A stretch of 64,000 bases of DNA from Bathynomus jamesi (taxonomy: Eukaryota; Arthropoda; Malacostraca; Isopoda; Cirolanidae): NCBI GenBank assembly GCA_023014485.1, contig JAJOZX010003208.1, positions 210,001-274,000 on the forward strand, in the 5' to 3' direction. The notes under the pieces were generated by a model. The model was given only the letters and a program-made list of their open reading frames with translations, was not told the origin of the DNA and did no database searches. The translations under genes were made by a program, and so were the position numbers. Positions 45,252 through 54,412 of this stretch are shown here, piece after piece (the stretch's first letter is position 1; each line of letters opens with the position of its first letter).

Positions 45252-45436
45252 CAGCGCTGTCCATCTTGCGGCCCGCGGAATGGAATTTTGCCAAATTTCA
45301 TTTCTGAATTTTCTTCCCTATTTTGTCATTTCTAGTAGGGAAAACAACATTCAGCGGGTTCCTAAGTCGTATTAACCAACAGTGTATGATTATAGGCAAC
45401 ATCTTGGCCGCGCTTTATAGAAGTTGGACAGCACTG
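45252..45436. mobile_element. hAT MITE with an exact 8-bp target duplication
   Basis: 185 bp. Ends CAGCGCTGTCCATCTTGCGG and, from the right, CAGTGCTGTCCAACTTCTAT. Both flanks are CTCTAGAT (45244-45251 and 45437-45444), an exact 8-bp duplication diagnostic of hAT. Removing it restores the LINE-A reading A-L-D-R-H-E-I-Q. Confidence 0.9.
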
Positions 45437-45572
45437 CTCTAGATAGACACGAAATTCAGAGAAGCACGAAAGCGATCGATCTGGGGGTAATAATGACCGA
45501 TGATGCGAAATTCAGAACACAAAATCAGATAGCGATAAATAAAGCAAAAAGAGTCGCGGGACAGGTACTTAA

Positions 45573-45947
45573 GCCTTGTCCACACTTGCTATATAACACG
45601 TGTCATTAACAATGTTATGTAACATGTTCGAGAATATTGAGTGAAATTTCATGTTATATAACAAAAAATCAAGGTTTATAACATGTTAGAGGTTATCCAT
45701 TTAAAGTCGGAAAGATCAAAGGATGTTGCATAACTTGTATATAACATGTTATAATTGCGTCCAAACACAGGTTGTTCATAACCTTTTGTTTATCCTTTCA
45801 GTTTGCATACATTTCAGTATCTACTAGTGTGCTTAATAACATTTACCTAGTGTAGACGTAATTTTTAGATAACATTTTGTTACATAACATTTCATATAAC
45901 TTGTTAGCAACAATGATATATAACATGTTACCGAGTGTGGACAAGGT
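45573..45947. mobile_element. piggyBac-like MITE with TTAA duplication
   Basis: 375 bp. Ends GCCTTGTCCACACTTGCTAT and, from the right, ACCTTGTCCACACTCGGTAA. TTAA flanks both sides (45569-45572 and 45948-45951). Palindromic words such as ATAACATGTTAT recur inside. TTAA targets are characteristic of piggyBac. No coding capacity. Confidence 0.8.
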
Positions 45948-46567
45948 TTAAGAACGTTCAGAAGAAGGGACAAGACAGTAATGATTCCCCTGCTAAAAAC
46001 ACTGATTATACCAAAACGTGAATACTACTCAGTTTTGACGTCCCCATATAAAAAGGAAGAAACTAATAAACTAGAAGAAACGCAGAGACATTTCACAACC
46101 AAGATTGATGGCTGCAAAGAACTCAACTACTGGGAAAGACTACGTAAACTAAATCTGTACTCCCTGGAAGTACATATGGAAAATGATCGAAAAACTGGTA
46201 CCACACTTAAACCTAAACCCAATTACCATCAAACAACACTGGAAAATAGGAAAGGCAGAATGTGTAGTGTTCCCAAATTAAAGGCCCGACAAGGGACCTC
46301 CTCAACACTGAAGGAAAATAGCTTGGTTGTCAAGGGGCCAAGGCTTTTTAACCAACTTCCAAAGGACATCAGAAACGTTACAGGGGTCAAAGTTGAAGTC
46401 TTGAAGAGAAGACTAGATGCCTGGCTCAGAGCGGTACAAGATGAGCCGGGTGTAGCTGGCTATGTACGATGGAGAGCGCAAGAAAGGAACTCGCTCCTCC
46501 ACCAAGGAGCCCCTTGGGGCATTGGTTTCTGCACGTATGTAGGAGAATTACGACTTCTGATCGAGTG

Positions 46568-46640
46568 AGGCCCATGGTGTAATGGTTATCATATCTGACC
46601 GGCAATCGGAAGATCCCGGGTTCGATTCCCGGGTGGTTAC
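46568..46640 (+). tRNA. tRNA-like sequence, probably pseudogene or SINE head
   Basis: CCCATGGTGTAATGGTTATC (A-box) and CCGGGTTCGATTCCCGGGTG (B-box and T arm) are convincing. The anticodon stem TCTGA/TCGGA closes a seven-base loop CCGGCAA, which would give GGC, but position 33 is C rather than T. The acceptor arms pair badly. The 5' half resembles arthropod tRNA-Gln/Glu. It is more likely a tRNA-derived repeat than a working gene. Confidence 0.45.
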
Positions 46641-46735
46641 CTCATTTTTTCATTTGTTCGTTCTCCCTCCTCATCTTGCGCGGAATATTCTCCTATACAA
46701 GCGTCGTTCTTTACGTTATATATATATATATATAT

Positions 46736-47160
46736 GTAGAGGACCGACAAAAATAGACTAACAAGTAGACAAACAAATTCTTTCTTCCACGCCATCATCA
46801 AACATGCTTAGAAGACACACGTGGTCAAGGAATCAGAAACAATGAAAACGTCTGTTTCTTCCCAAAAGGCCCGCGAAAGCAAGCCCTTATCAACTAAAGG
46901 ACGCGTAGGAGGCGTTTCAAGAAATGCCCGCGAAAGTTCCGCGTCAGAGGTTACATAAGTGAGTTTCCACTGATACACTTCCTCACTCACTCCTCACCCC
47001 TCACTCTCGTTCACCACTTCTCGTTTGCATTTCTCGTCACGTGTCACGTTTCTCCTACGTCCGTAGCACAACTTGTCACATCAACTGCCCTCCGGCTTCC
47101 CGCCGGAGGAGCGGCCTGCTGTTCCTTCAAAGCTTCCGATCTATCATCAATGGAGATCGG
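46736..47160. other. non-coding stretch, possible LTR-like start
   Basis: Starts TGTAGAGGACCGACAAAAAT next to (TA)n; no gene. A matching region far to the right (49141-49255, with GCTGGTGACCTCGAAGCAAT) is faintly like the end of a Ty3/gypsy LTR. I cannot confirm an LTR pair. Confidence 0.3.
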
Positions 47161-47164
47161 AATT

Positions 47165-48050
47165 GTAGGTGATTAACCTAAAACCTAGGTTTTCACCTAA
47201 AGTAGCAATTTTAGGAAAAAAGACCTAAATCCTGTGTTTTCACAAAATTACCTGATGCGCTCTATATCTGGCCTAATATATAGTTTTATTATTACTTTAC
47301 CGATTTGTTTCATTTCATCAATTGATTTCCTCTTTTCATTTACTTGCTCTGCAAATCATTTGCTGTCTTGAAGTTTGTTTCTTAAACTTTTTCTATTTGT
47401 TACAGATATATTTTTGTATTGTATTTTGTTGCAATGAGCTCCGATCGTTCAAGAAAAAATTGGCTTAAGGAGTTCAACGATCGTGAAGAATTTCCTTTTA
47501 AATTCTTGCCTGACAACAAAACATATTACTGCAAGTCTTGTGAGACTGCATTTACAGTAGTTAAAAAGTCCCAACTGATTCAGCATTTAAAAACTGAAAA
47601 GCACATTAAGAACAACCAACTGAAAGTGGCTAAATGAACTGCAACACAGGCACAACTGGACTCTCTACTTTTGAACCGAGCACCAAGGACGAAGTCTCAG
47701 ACTCTTTCAAAAGAACTCTATGAGGTCATGCTTGCGGCAGACATTCTGTGGTCAAAACTACAAAATTCTAAACTACGACAGTTCTTGGAGAGAAATATTG
47801 GGATACAAATTCCTGCTAATCTGGAATGTTTCATTTTTTTGTTAAAGCTGTTATTCCTAAAAAAGCATGGTCTGCAATAAAGTTCAGGAGTTAGATGGTT
47901 TTTTATTCCCTTTTCCAAATACAAACACATACAAACACTTAAAATAAGTGACCTATTTTGTCTTTTTTGCAACCTATTCTGTAAAAAAGTTGCACCTAAA
48001 AAGGTACCTAAAACCGCTTTTACGTTGACCTAAAAATCCGACCTCTAATC
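47165..48050 (+). mobile_element. hAT deletion derivative, CGGBP1-like type
   Basis: Begins around GTAGGTGATTAACCTAAAAC and ends with inverted CTAAAAATCCGACCTCTAAT-type sequence. AGGT.A.CTAAAA motifs recur at both ends, but the terminal repeats are degenerate. It contains the N-terminal zinc-finger region of a hAT protein; the catalytic part is lost. Confidence 0.6.
47434..47830 (+). pseudogene. CGGBP1-like zinc-finger N-terminus of a hAT transposase
   Basis: MSSDRSRKNWLKEFNDREEF then FLPDNKTYYCKSCETAFTVV and QLIQHLKTEKHIKNNQ: a single C2H2/BED-like finger (C-x2-C...H-x4-H). After an in-frame TGA at 47635 the same frame goes on with LLLNRAPRTKSQTLSKELYE and LRQFLERNIGIQIP, as in CGGBP1-like proteins. 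It then drops into nonsense at a deletion junction. One nonsense codon plus the deletion make it a pseudogene. Confidence 0.75.
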
Positions 48051-48178
48051 ATCAAGTAAGACCTTCCGCCATCAGCCTGCAGAAGCACTCCTTCGAAACC
48101 AGCGCCGTTCGATCTCAGCCGGTCACCGTCTTTCAAGCAATTCTCGTGAAGCCTACATCAGTGTCCGCAGAACCGTCC

Positions 48179-48276
48179 GTTCCCTCAAGCAGAACTCTCA
48201 ACAAGAGGCTCGCTATCGGTTCCACGAGTTCCCTCAAGCAAACTCTGAACAAGAGGCTCGCTACCGGTTCCACGAT
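48179..48276. repeat. 49-bp tandem duplication
   Basis: GTTCCCTCAAGCA...GGCTCGCTA.CGGTTCCACGA occurs twice in tandem (48179-48227 and 48228-48276) with about three changes. Confidence 0.9.
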
Positions 48277-48580
48277 CATCTCGGCGTACGTAACACCGGA
48301 CGGTCAACTTCCGCAGGTTTCCAAGCTACAAGGTCGACCTTCAAGGATATCCTTCGTCTCGAAAGGTATTTTCAACACAGTCGGTAAGCTTCTGTGCCTC
48401 GTTCTTAAGCAATGCTCGCTAAGCCTACAGAGCGTAATCGCAGCAGCGTGATTAAACTATATCAAAAGTGCTTTCAATATCGTTCAAACTAACTCTCGTT
48501 GAAACGCAGTAGGCCTATTTCCTAATCCAAATGTCATTCCAATACCGTAATCGTGTACTGTAAATCCTGCTATCATTACT

Positions 48581-48920
48581 AGGCCCATTCAATGTTCCAT
48601 TTATGCGTAACTCTAGCTTACCTAAATGAAGGTCTAATCTATTTACAGTGTACTAAACGCATGTGCATTCTTTATCATTATTAGGCCCATTCAATGTTCC
48701 ACTTATGCGTAACTCTAACCTACCTAAATGAAGGTCTAATCTATTTACAGTGGACTAAACGCACGTGCATTCTTTGTCATTACTAGGCCAATTCAATGTT
48801 CATTCATGCATAACCTTTAGCCTACATAATTAATCAGTGTGTTACGTATTCTATTCAGTGTACTAAACGCACGTGCATTTCTCTGTCATTAATAGGTCCA
48901 TTCAATGTTCCATTTTGCAT
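48581..48920. repeat. about 102-bp tandem repeat, 3-4 units
   Basis: The unit begins AGGCCCATTCAATGTTCC at 48581, 48683, 48785 and 48894, giving periods of 102, 102 and 109 bp. The first two units are nearly identical; later ones drift. Each unit holds TAACTC(T)AGCTTACCTAAAT and a CACGTGCATT or CATGTGCATT word. No coding capacity. Confidence 0.9.
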
Positions 48921-49374
48921 GCCATTAGCTTACCATAAATGAATGTATTACTTGACAATTAAGCTCTTAACCATTTCTCTTATTGGCTAAACTCCATGTC
49001 ATCTTAGCATAATATAAATGTTGTCAAATAATTGTTATTCACTATAATTAATGTCAATCATTTGTTATTTACTGTGAACAAATAACTGATTTACTTTCTT
49101 AATTAAACACAAAACAATAAGGTGCCTTTTATAACCTTAACAATATTTGCTTGGGTGTAATCCAAGCTGGTGACCTCGAAGCAATTCGTATCATTCAGAA
49201 AATATTATAGTAGGCCTACTCCATTAGCCACTTTCAACCGGTGATACTGTAGGACATCATAAATTGTTAACCCAACCTGTCATTATAACAATCAATTTGC
49301 ATCAATTAATCTCTAGAATAAATTTTCATTATCACCTCAAACGGCTAAAACTGGGCCCACTATATATATACAGT
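48921..49374. other. non-coding stretch before LINE-A copy 5
   Basis: AT-rich, no gene recognised. It ends with (TA)n at 49363-49374, joined to the LINE-A 3' end. Confidence 0.5.
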
Positions 49375-51902
49375 ATACACCTTACAACCTTACAAAGGTT
49401 TCGCGCGATGATTTCTCATTTCGCGAAGGTCAAGCTTGTCGCTCCTCCTCTCGAGTTGGCCTGGTGAAGTAGTGAGTTGGATTCTTGTGCTCTCCACCTC
49501 ACATAGACAGGTACGACCGGCTCATCGGGGATTGTTCTGAGCCAGGCGTCTAATCTTCTTCTGAAGATGTCCACTGCAACTCCCTTCGTGTTTCTTAGAT
49601 CTTTGGGTAACTGATTAAACAGTTTTGGTCCTCTCACTACAAAACTATTTTCTTTCAGGGTTAAGGATGTTCCCTGTCTCGCCTTCAATTTGTCAATACA
49701 ACACAATCTACCGTTTCTACCTTCCACCGTTGTTTGGGGGGGTTATAGGGTTCAGAGTAAGATTAGGGACTAGTTTCTCCATTATTTTCCAAGTGTAAAT
49801 AATGGTGTATCTCTCTTCTCCTTTCCAGTGAATATAGGTCAAGTTCGCGTAACCTTTCCCCATAATTTATTTCTTTGAACCCATTGATCTTGGCTGTGAA
49901 GCTTCTCTAGATCCCTTCCAGCTGTCTAATGTCTTCTTTTTTATATGGGGATGTTAGGACCGAGCAGTATTCCAGTTTGGGTATGATCAGGGTTTTCAGT
50001 AGAGGAATCATTACATTCCTATCCCTTCGTTTAAAGGCTCTCAATATCTGTCCCGTTATTCTCTTTGCTCTGTTTACTGCTATCTTATTTTGTGTTTCAA
50101 ATTTCGCATCATTTGTCATTACAACCCCTAAATCTTTTGCTCTGGAATTTCTCTGAATTTCCTGTCCATTTAGGGTATAATATTCCATGGATTTTAGGTC
50201 TTCTCTTTTTCCGTACCGTAATAGCTGAAATTTCTCTGTGTTAAACTTCATATTGTTGTCTTCCGTCCACTTGTGGATTCTGTTTACGTCGGTTTGTAGA
50301 GATCCTATGTCTTCTGGGTTTCTTATTTTTCTACTGATCTTTGTGTCATCCGCAAAGGATGTTACTGTGCTGTCTCTGGTAACGTCCTCATCTATGTCAG
50401 TTAGCATGATTATGAAGAGTAGTGGAGCTAATATTGTTCTTTGTGGTACTGAGCTGAGGACCTCTGATTCTGATGAAGATACTCCTTGTACTGTAACGAC
50501 TTGCCGCCGCTCACTAAGGAAATTATATATCAATTTCCCTACTTTTCCTGTTATTCCCATATATTTCCTGTTATTCCCATATATTTCAGAACTTTGCTAA
50601 AGCGTTCGACAAGTGTGACCACGTTGTCGAACGCTTTAGTTGTGATAGGCATGATCTGCCTGACCGAAACCTGTGTTGGTTATCATTGAATTTTTTCTGA
50701 GTTTCCAAAAAGTCATATATTTTCTGTCTAACTATTCTTTCAAATATTTTAGTGAGATGGGATGTATGCGACACTGGCCTATAGTTTTTGGCCTCAGATC
50801 GATCTCCTCCTTTATATATTGGGACTATGTTTGCGCTCTTTAGGATGCCCGGTATTTCTCCCGTGTCTCGTGATCGTCTCCATATCCAGTATAGGGGCTC
50901 AGCGATTGCATTCTTGCAGTTTTTGATCGGTGTGGCATTCCATTTATCCGGTCGTGCCGCTGAGTGTGTTTTTAGTTTCCCTATGGCTTGTGTAATATCA
51001 TCCGTCATAAAGTCGAAATCCGTTATACTTTCCCCTTGTGGTTCTTCAAAGAACGCGTTTCTATCGCATATGAATGTGTCAGTTTTTGGGATACTGAAAG
51101 ATGATTCGTAGTGAGCTCTTAATAGTTCAGATACGTCTGTTAGATCATCAGATAAAGCATTGTTCTCATTTTTTAAAGGTCCGATAGTCGCATGGTTTTT
51201 CGACTTTCTTTTTGCGAAGTTATGGAAGTACTTTGAGTTTGCCTTTATCGCTTCTATAGCGTCGTCGTCTTCTTTTTCTGTATGCTTCTCGATTAGTTCC
51301 TGTATGACGACATCGATACTTTGCAGTTTATCATTTAATATTTTTCTGATGTTTTTATTTTTACAATTATTTAATTTTGCTCTCACTCTTTTTCTTTTTC
51401 GAAACAATGCCCTCTTTTGTCTCTCGAAACTGCTTCTCTTTCCTCTTTGTTGTATCTTTGGGATATGTTTTTCCACAATTTCTAACGTCTTCTCCTCTAA
51501 CGTCATTAGCACCTCCTCCGTTGTCTTGGCCTCGAAAATGGTTTTCCAATCTATTACTTCCATGCTGGATATCACATCTTCCCAGTTTATAGCTTTGGAG
51601 TGAAAATAAAAAAATTCGAATTTGCTTCTTTCTTTTGTGCGTGTTCTTTCCTTTCCTGTTGCCTTTATATTAGTTGTTATTTCAATGATGTTGTGGTCCT
51701 ATATCATAGTTGGGGATACTTCTACATTATCAATTAGATTACTGTTGTTTGTGAATACCAAATCTAGGCAGTTGTTTTTTCTTGTGTTTTCTGTTATTTC
51801 TTGCGTTAACATAAATTCATCAGCTAGAGCCAGTAGCATTTTTACCTGCTCCTGGTCTTCTCGTGTGCCCCCCTTGTCCTGGTGTATACATACATTTTTT
51901 CC

Positions 51903-51904
<2 letters not shown>
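49375..51904 (-). mobile_element. LINE-A copy 5
   Basis: Minus strand, 5'-truncated in the endonuclease (51904, next to (TA)n 51905-51938), with a 3' end at 49375 next to (TA)n. It covers the endonuclease end, linker, reverse transcriptase and C-terminus and is the best reference for LINE-A ORF2 in this window. A small inverted duplication (50586-50640) and a 20-bp tandem duplication (50549-50588) disturb the middle. Confidence 0.85.
49416..51900 (-). pseudogene. LINE-A copy 5 ORF2
   Basis: The 51900-51699 frame ends the endonuclease (CLDLVFTNNSNLIDNVEVSP). 51575-50586 is the linker into RT, with NIVPIYKGGDRSEAKNYRPV and FNDNQHRFRSGRSCLSQL. 50560-49907 carries SVPQRTILAPLLFIIMLTDI (Gly of the P-Q-G block changed to Arg) and SFADDTKISRKI with the catalytic Asp pair at residues 71-72 of that frame. 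Its C-terminal part has PKLEYCSVLTSPYKKEDIRQ. 49727-49416 gives LFNQLPKDLRNTKGVAVDIF and the end. At least three frameshifts. Confidence 0.8.

Positions 51905-51938
<34 letters not shown>
51905..51938. repeat. (TA)n at the 5' end of LINE-A copy 5
   Basis: About 17 TA units directly upstream of the truncated endonuclease. Confidence 0.95.
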
Positions 51939-51940
<2 letters not shown>

Positions 51941-52627
51941 CAACAAGGCATCTGATGGATGTTAAAATATTCAAACTAATTATAAATCTGATTGGTGACA
52001 GACGCATTAATATTCTACCTGAAATACAAAGTGATATACATTTCATTTTGTAGAACCTGTATTAATAACAGAATAACTTAAATCAAATTATATTTAGTTA
52101 TACCTATAACACATTTTCTAAAAACTACAATAAAAAGAGAAAACGTGCCGAATTGTGACGTCATATACGTATGGCGGAATAACTGCAGCCTTGCGTTGGG
52201 ATGGGATCAGTGGATCTCAAGGCAGGTTGAATGTATGTGCTCACACAAAACTAGGGATTGGTTCACCAAAAAATTAAACGAAGTTAGATTAAAATTCCTT
52301 TTTGTGAAGTTGACTTAAATTCATCCATAAGAAATTGTGGTTGGAAATTAGAAGTGAAATTGTTCTCGTAAGTTTGAGTAAATCACTCTTAAAACGAATG
52401 AGTTGGCTAAAAATAATTCAAACGCAAAATAGTCTTTCCTTAAAATTTAACGGAAGAAAACGGAGACACTCCGCGTTACTTTTCACGCCTGTAAAGACTC
52501 AAAATAGTTATCCTACATTTTCCTGTTTAGAAAACGGACTGAATTCCTAACATTTGGTATAAATGTAATAAAAATGTATACAGTATTCTAGTGTTAAATT
52601 ACAAGGAAGTAACCCGATTCAGAAAGG
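51939..52627. other. non-coding stretch
   Basis: No gene or repeat recognised. A 71-codon plus-strand frame at 52335 has no recognisable similarity. Confidence 0.5.
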
Positions 52628-53036
52628 AATATTTGGATCAATGAAAAAAAGCCACCCCCAAGAGTTTCTAGTAAACAATGCCACCCTAAAAAATGATCAA
52701 GTAAACAATGCCACCCTAAAAAATGATCAAGTAAACAATGCCACCCTAAAAAATCACAAAAGTAAACAATGTAAGTAAAAACACCTTCATGAGGAATTGT
52801 TTATTATTTATTACTGTATGCCCTTGATGATTGATTAGGTTAAGTCATGATATTTTCATTTAAACTAACTAAAATATTACAACTTAACCTAACCTAACCT
52901 AAGTAATCTACCTACCTAAATAACTTACAAATTAATGAAAGAAAGCCACCCCCCGAATTGTGTCAATGAAAGAAAGCCACCCACGACCCGTGTGGGGGTG
53001 GCGGCTTTCTTTCGTTGATCCGAATATTTAACACTA
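52628..53036. mobile_element. foldback element with GCCACCCCC ends and the shared core
   Basis: Left end AATATTTGGATCAATGAAAA then AAAGCCACCCCC. The right end is the inverse (GGGGGTGGCGGCTTTCTTTC, GTTGATCCGAATATT). Inside are a 30-bp tandem repeat (52670-52770) and one degenerate copy of the GGTTAGG core (52812-52860: TATGCCCTTGATGATTGATT, AGGTTAAGTCATGATATTTT), followed by AACCTAACCTAACCTAA. No coding capacity. Confidence 0.75.
52670..52770. repeat. 30-bp tandem repeat, three units
   Basis: AGTAAACAATGCCACCCTAA followed by AAAATGATCA, starting at 52670, 52700 and 52730, with a partial fourth unit. Confidence 0.95.
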
Positions 53037-53527
53037 TAAAAAAGGAAGTAGGTAAACATTGTAATTAAGGTATGCATTAGACATTATAATACGGTAATAT
53101 ACATCATAATTAAAATGGTCAATTAACCAGACAGGATAAAGATAATTCAATCTAAAAGGTATGCACCAAGCTCAGACGGTAAAAAGGCCGGGCAGAGAAA
53201 CCAAGTTACTCTAAAGTTAAATTGTAGTACGTATGGGTCCATTCATTTTAATGGTCTTCCGTATTACAGTTACGGCTGTATTCAGTTAATAACTACCAAT
53301 TTGTAGGCTAAAATTGTCTAACAGTCATATTTAAATTGCTTGTGCAGTTTATTAAAGATATATTATTGTTAAGTTTCTTCCCTAAATAAATATTCATAAC
53401 TAAAAAATTTCATTTTTGCATTGTAAGTTGTTTAGTGGTAAAATCTTTGACGAATACATTATTTTTGTAAAAGGTTAGGCTTTTCAATTATTCTCCTATT
53501 CGGATTAATAGAGAAGAAAGATTATAT

Positions 53528-53564
<37 letters not shown>
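53037..53564. other. non-coding stretch ending in (TA)n
   Basis: Nothing recognised; (TA)n at 53532-53564 flanks the next hAT element. Confidence 0.6.
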
Positions 53565-53567
<3 letters not shown>

Positions 53568-54363
53568 GGACGTGCACTCAGGGTAGGCAGGGTAGGCACT
53601 GCCTACCCTTGCTAAAATATAAAACAAAAAAATAAATTTTTTAATTCTTTTAAATTCATAACCCAAAGCCTTTTATTATAATGCATTAAATTTCAAGCAA
53701 AATTCAGTATATGGTTGACTTGTAATGCAGAGACAGGCACAATCTTGTTATGCTTTTCATCCACCATACAAATACTACGAAGCAATCATTTCGGAGGCCG
53801 TGCGCTATGAGCGAGTTCTCAAGTCAAAAAATAATGGGTTTAATTTAAAAGCAGAACCTCATTTACCTCAGTGTGCCTCTAGCCTTTACGGAGTAAGGCT
53901 GTATTGTGAGTCTGCTTTAAAAAGAATTAAAACTTTCACTAGGAATCGAATGACAAATGAAAGGCTTTCATCACTTGCCTTAATTTCTATAGAAAAGGAA
54001 AGACTTATTAAAATGGAGCAAAGTGCTACTCACAACTTTTATGAAATAGTCACAAATATATTTGTTAATAACAAGGAGAGAAGAATGGAGTTTATCTACA
54101 AATAATGCAGTAAGTAAATATTTTTGACTAGAATTTTATTTCAACTTTTTAAATATTTTTATTAATTGTTAGCTAGGACGTATCAGAAGTAAACATTTGG
54201 AGACCGTTAATTATTTCTTAGTACTTTATTGAGTATGCAATATGGCAAATTTCTTTTCTCGATGAAAGTTATTGGCGATTTACAGTTATAAGGTCCTTTG
54301 TTGAAAATTTATTTTATTAATGCCTTCTGCCTACCTTGAATAATTATTCACCGCACGTGCCTG
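53565..54363 (+). mobile_element. hAT deletion derivative with C-terminal dimerisation domain
   Basis: Ends CAGGGACGTGCACTCAGGGT and, from the right, CAGGCACGTGCGGTGAATAA, in TA-rich flanks, so an 8-bp duplication cannot be told from the microsatellite. The left end also carries a GGGTAGGCA repeat. The interior holds only the C-terminus of a hAT transposase (53725-54105). Confidence 0.75.
53725..54105 (+). pseudogene. hAT transposase C-terminal domain
   Basis: The frame ends with YCESALKRIKTFTRNRMTNE then RLSSLALISIEKERL, the hAT dimerisation motif of the ZMYM1-like/TTF-type group. It then has NFYEIVTNIFVNNKERRMEF and a stop. The zinc fingers and the DDE core are missing. The ATG is incidental. 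Confidence 0.75.
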
Positions 54364-54394
<31 letters not shown>

Positions 54395-54412
54395 CTGTAT
54401 ATATATATATTT

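Larger units (their letters stand above)
44913..46718 (+). mobile_element. LINE-A copy 4 with two MITE insertions
   Basis: Plus strand, 5'-truncated within the reverse transcriptase, starting at Q-V-V-E-I-Q-G-I-S-S after (TA)n. 44913-45249 has SIPQGTVLARLLFIIMLTDI and FANDTKIS, where the first catalytic Asp of F-A-D-D is Asn. 45445-45570 has LGVIMTDDAKFRTQNQI. 45981-46568 has PKREYYSVLTSPYKKEE and PRLFNQLPKDIRN. It is split by a hAT MITE (45252-45436) and a TTAA-flanked MITE (45573-45947). The end joins (TA)n near 46719, with a tRNA-like stretch before it. Confidence 0.8.

Noticed and set aside
46568..46640. Functional tRNA gene
   Set aside because: Good A- and B-boxes, but position 33 is not T and the acceptor arms do not pair; kept only as tRNA-like.
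48581..48920. CRISPR-like array
   Set aside because: Repeats are about 102 bp, directly adjacent and without unique spacers, in a eukaryotic setting.
46736..49255. Solo LTR of a Ty3/gypsy element
   Set aside because: The right side has GCTGGTGACCTCGAAG, faintly LTR-like, but I find neither matching ends nor a target duplication.
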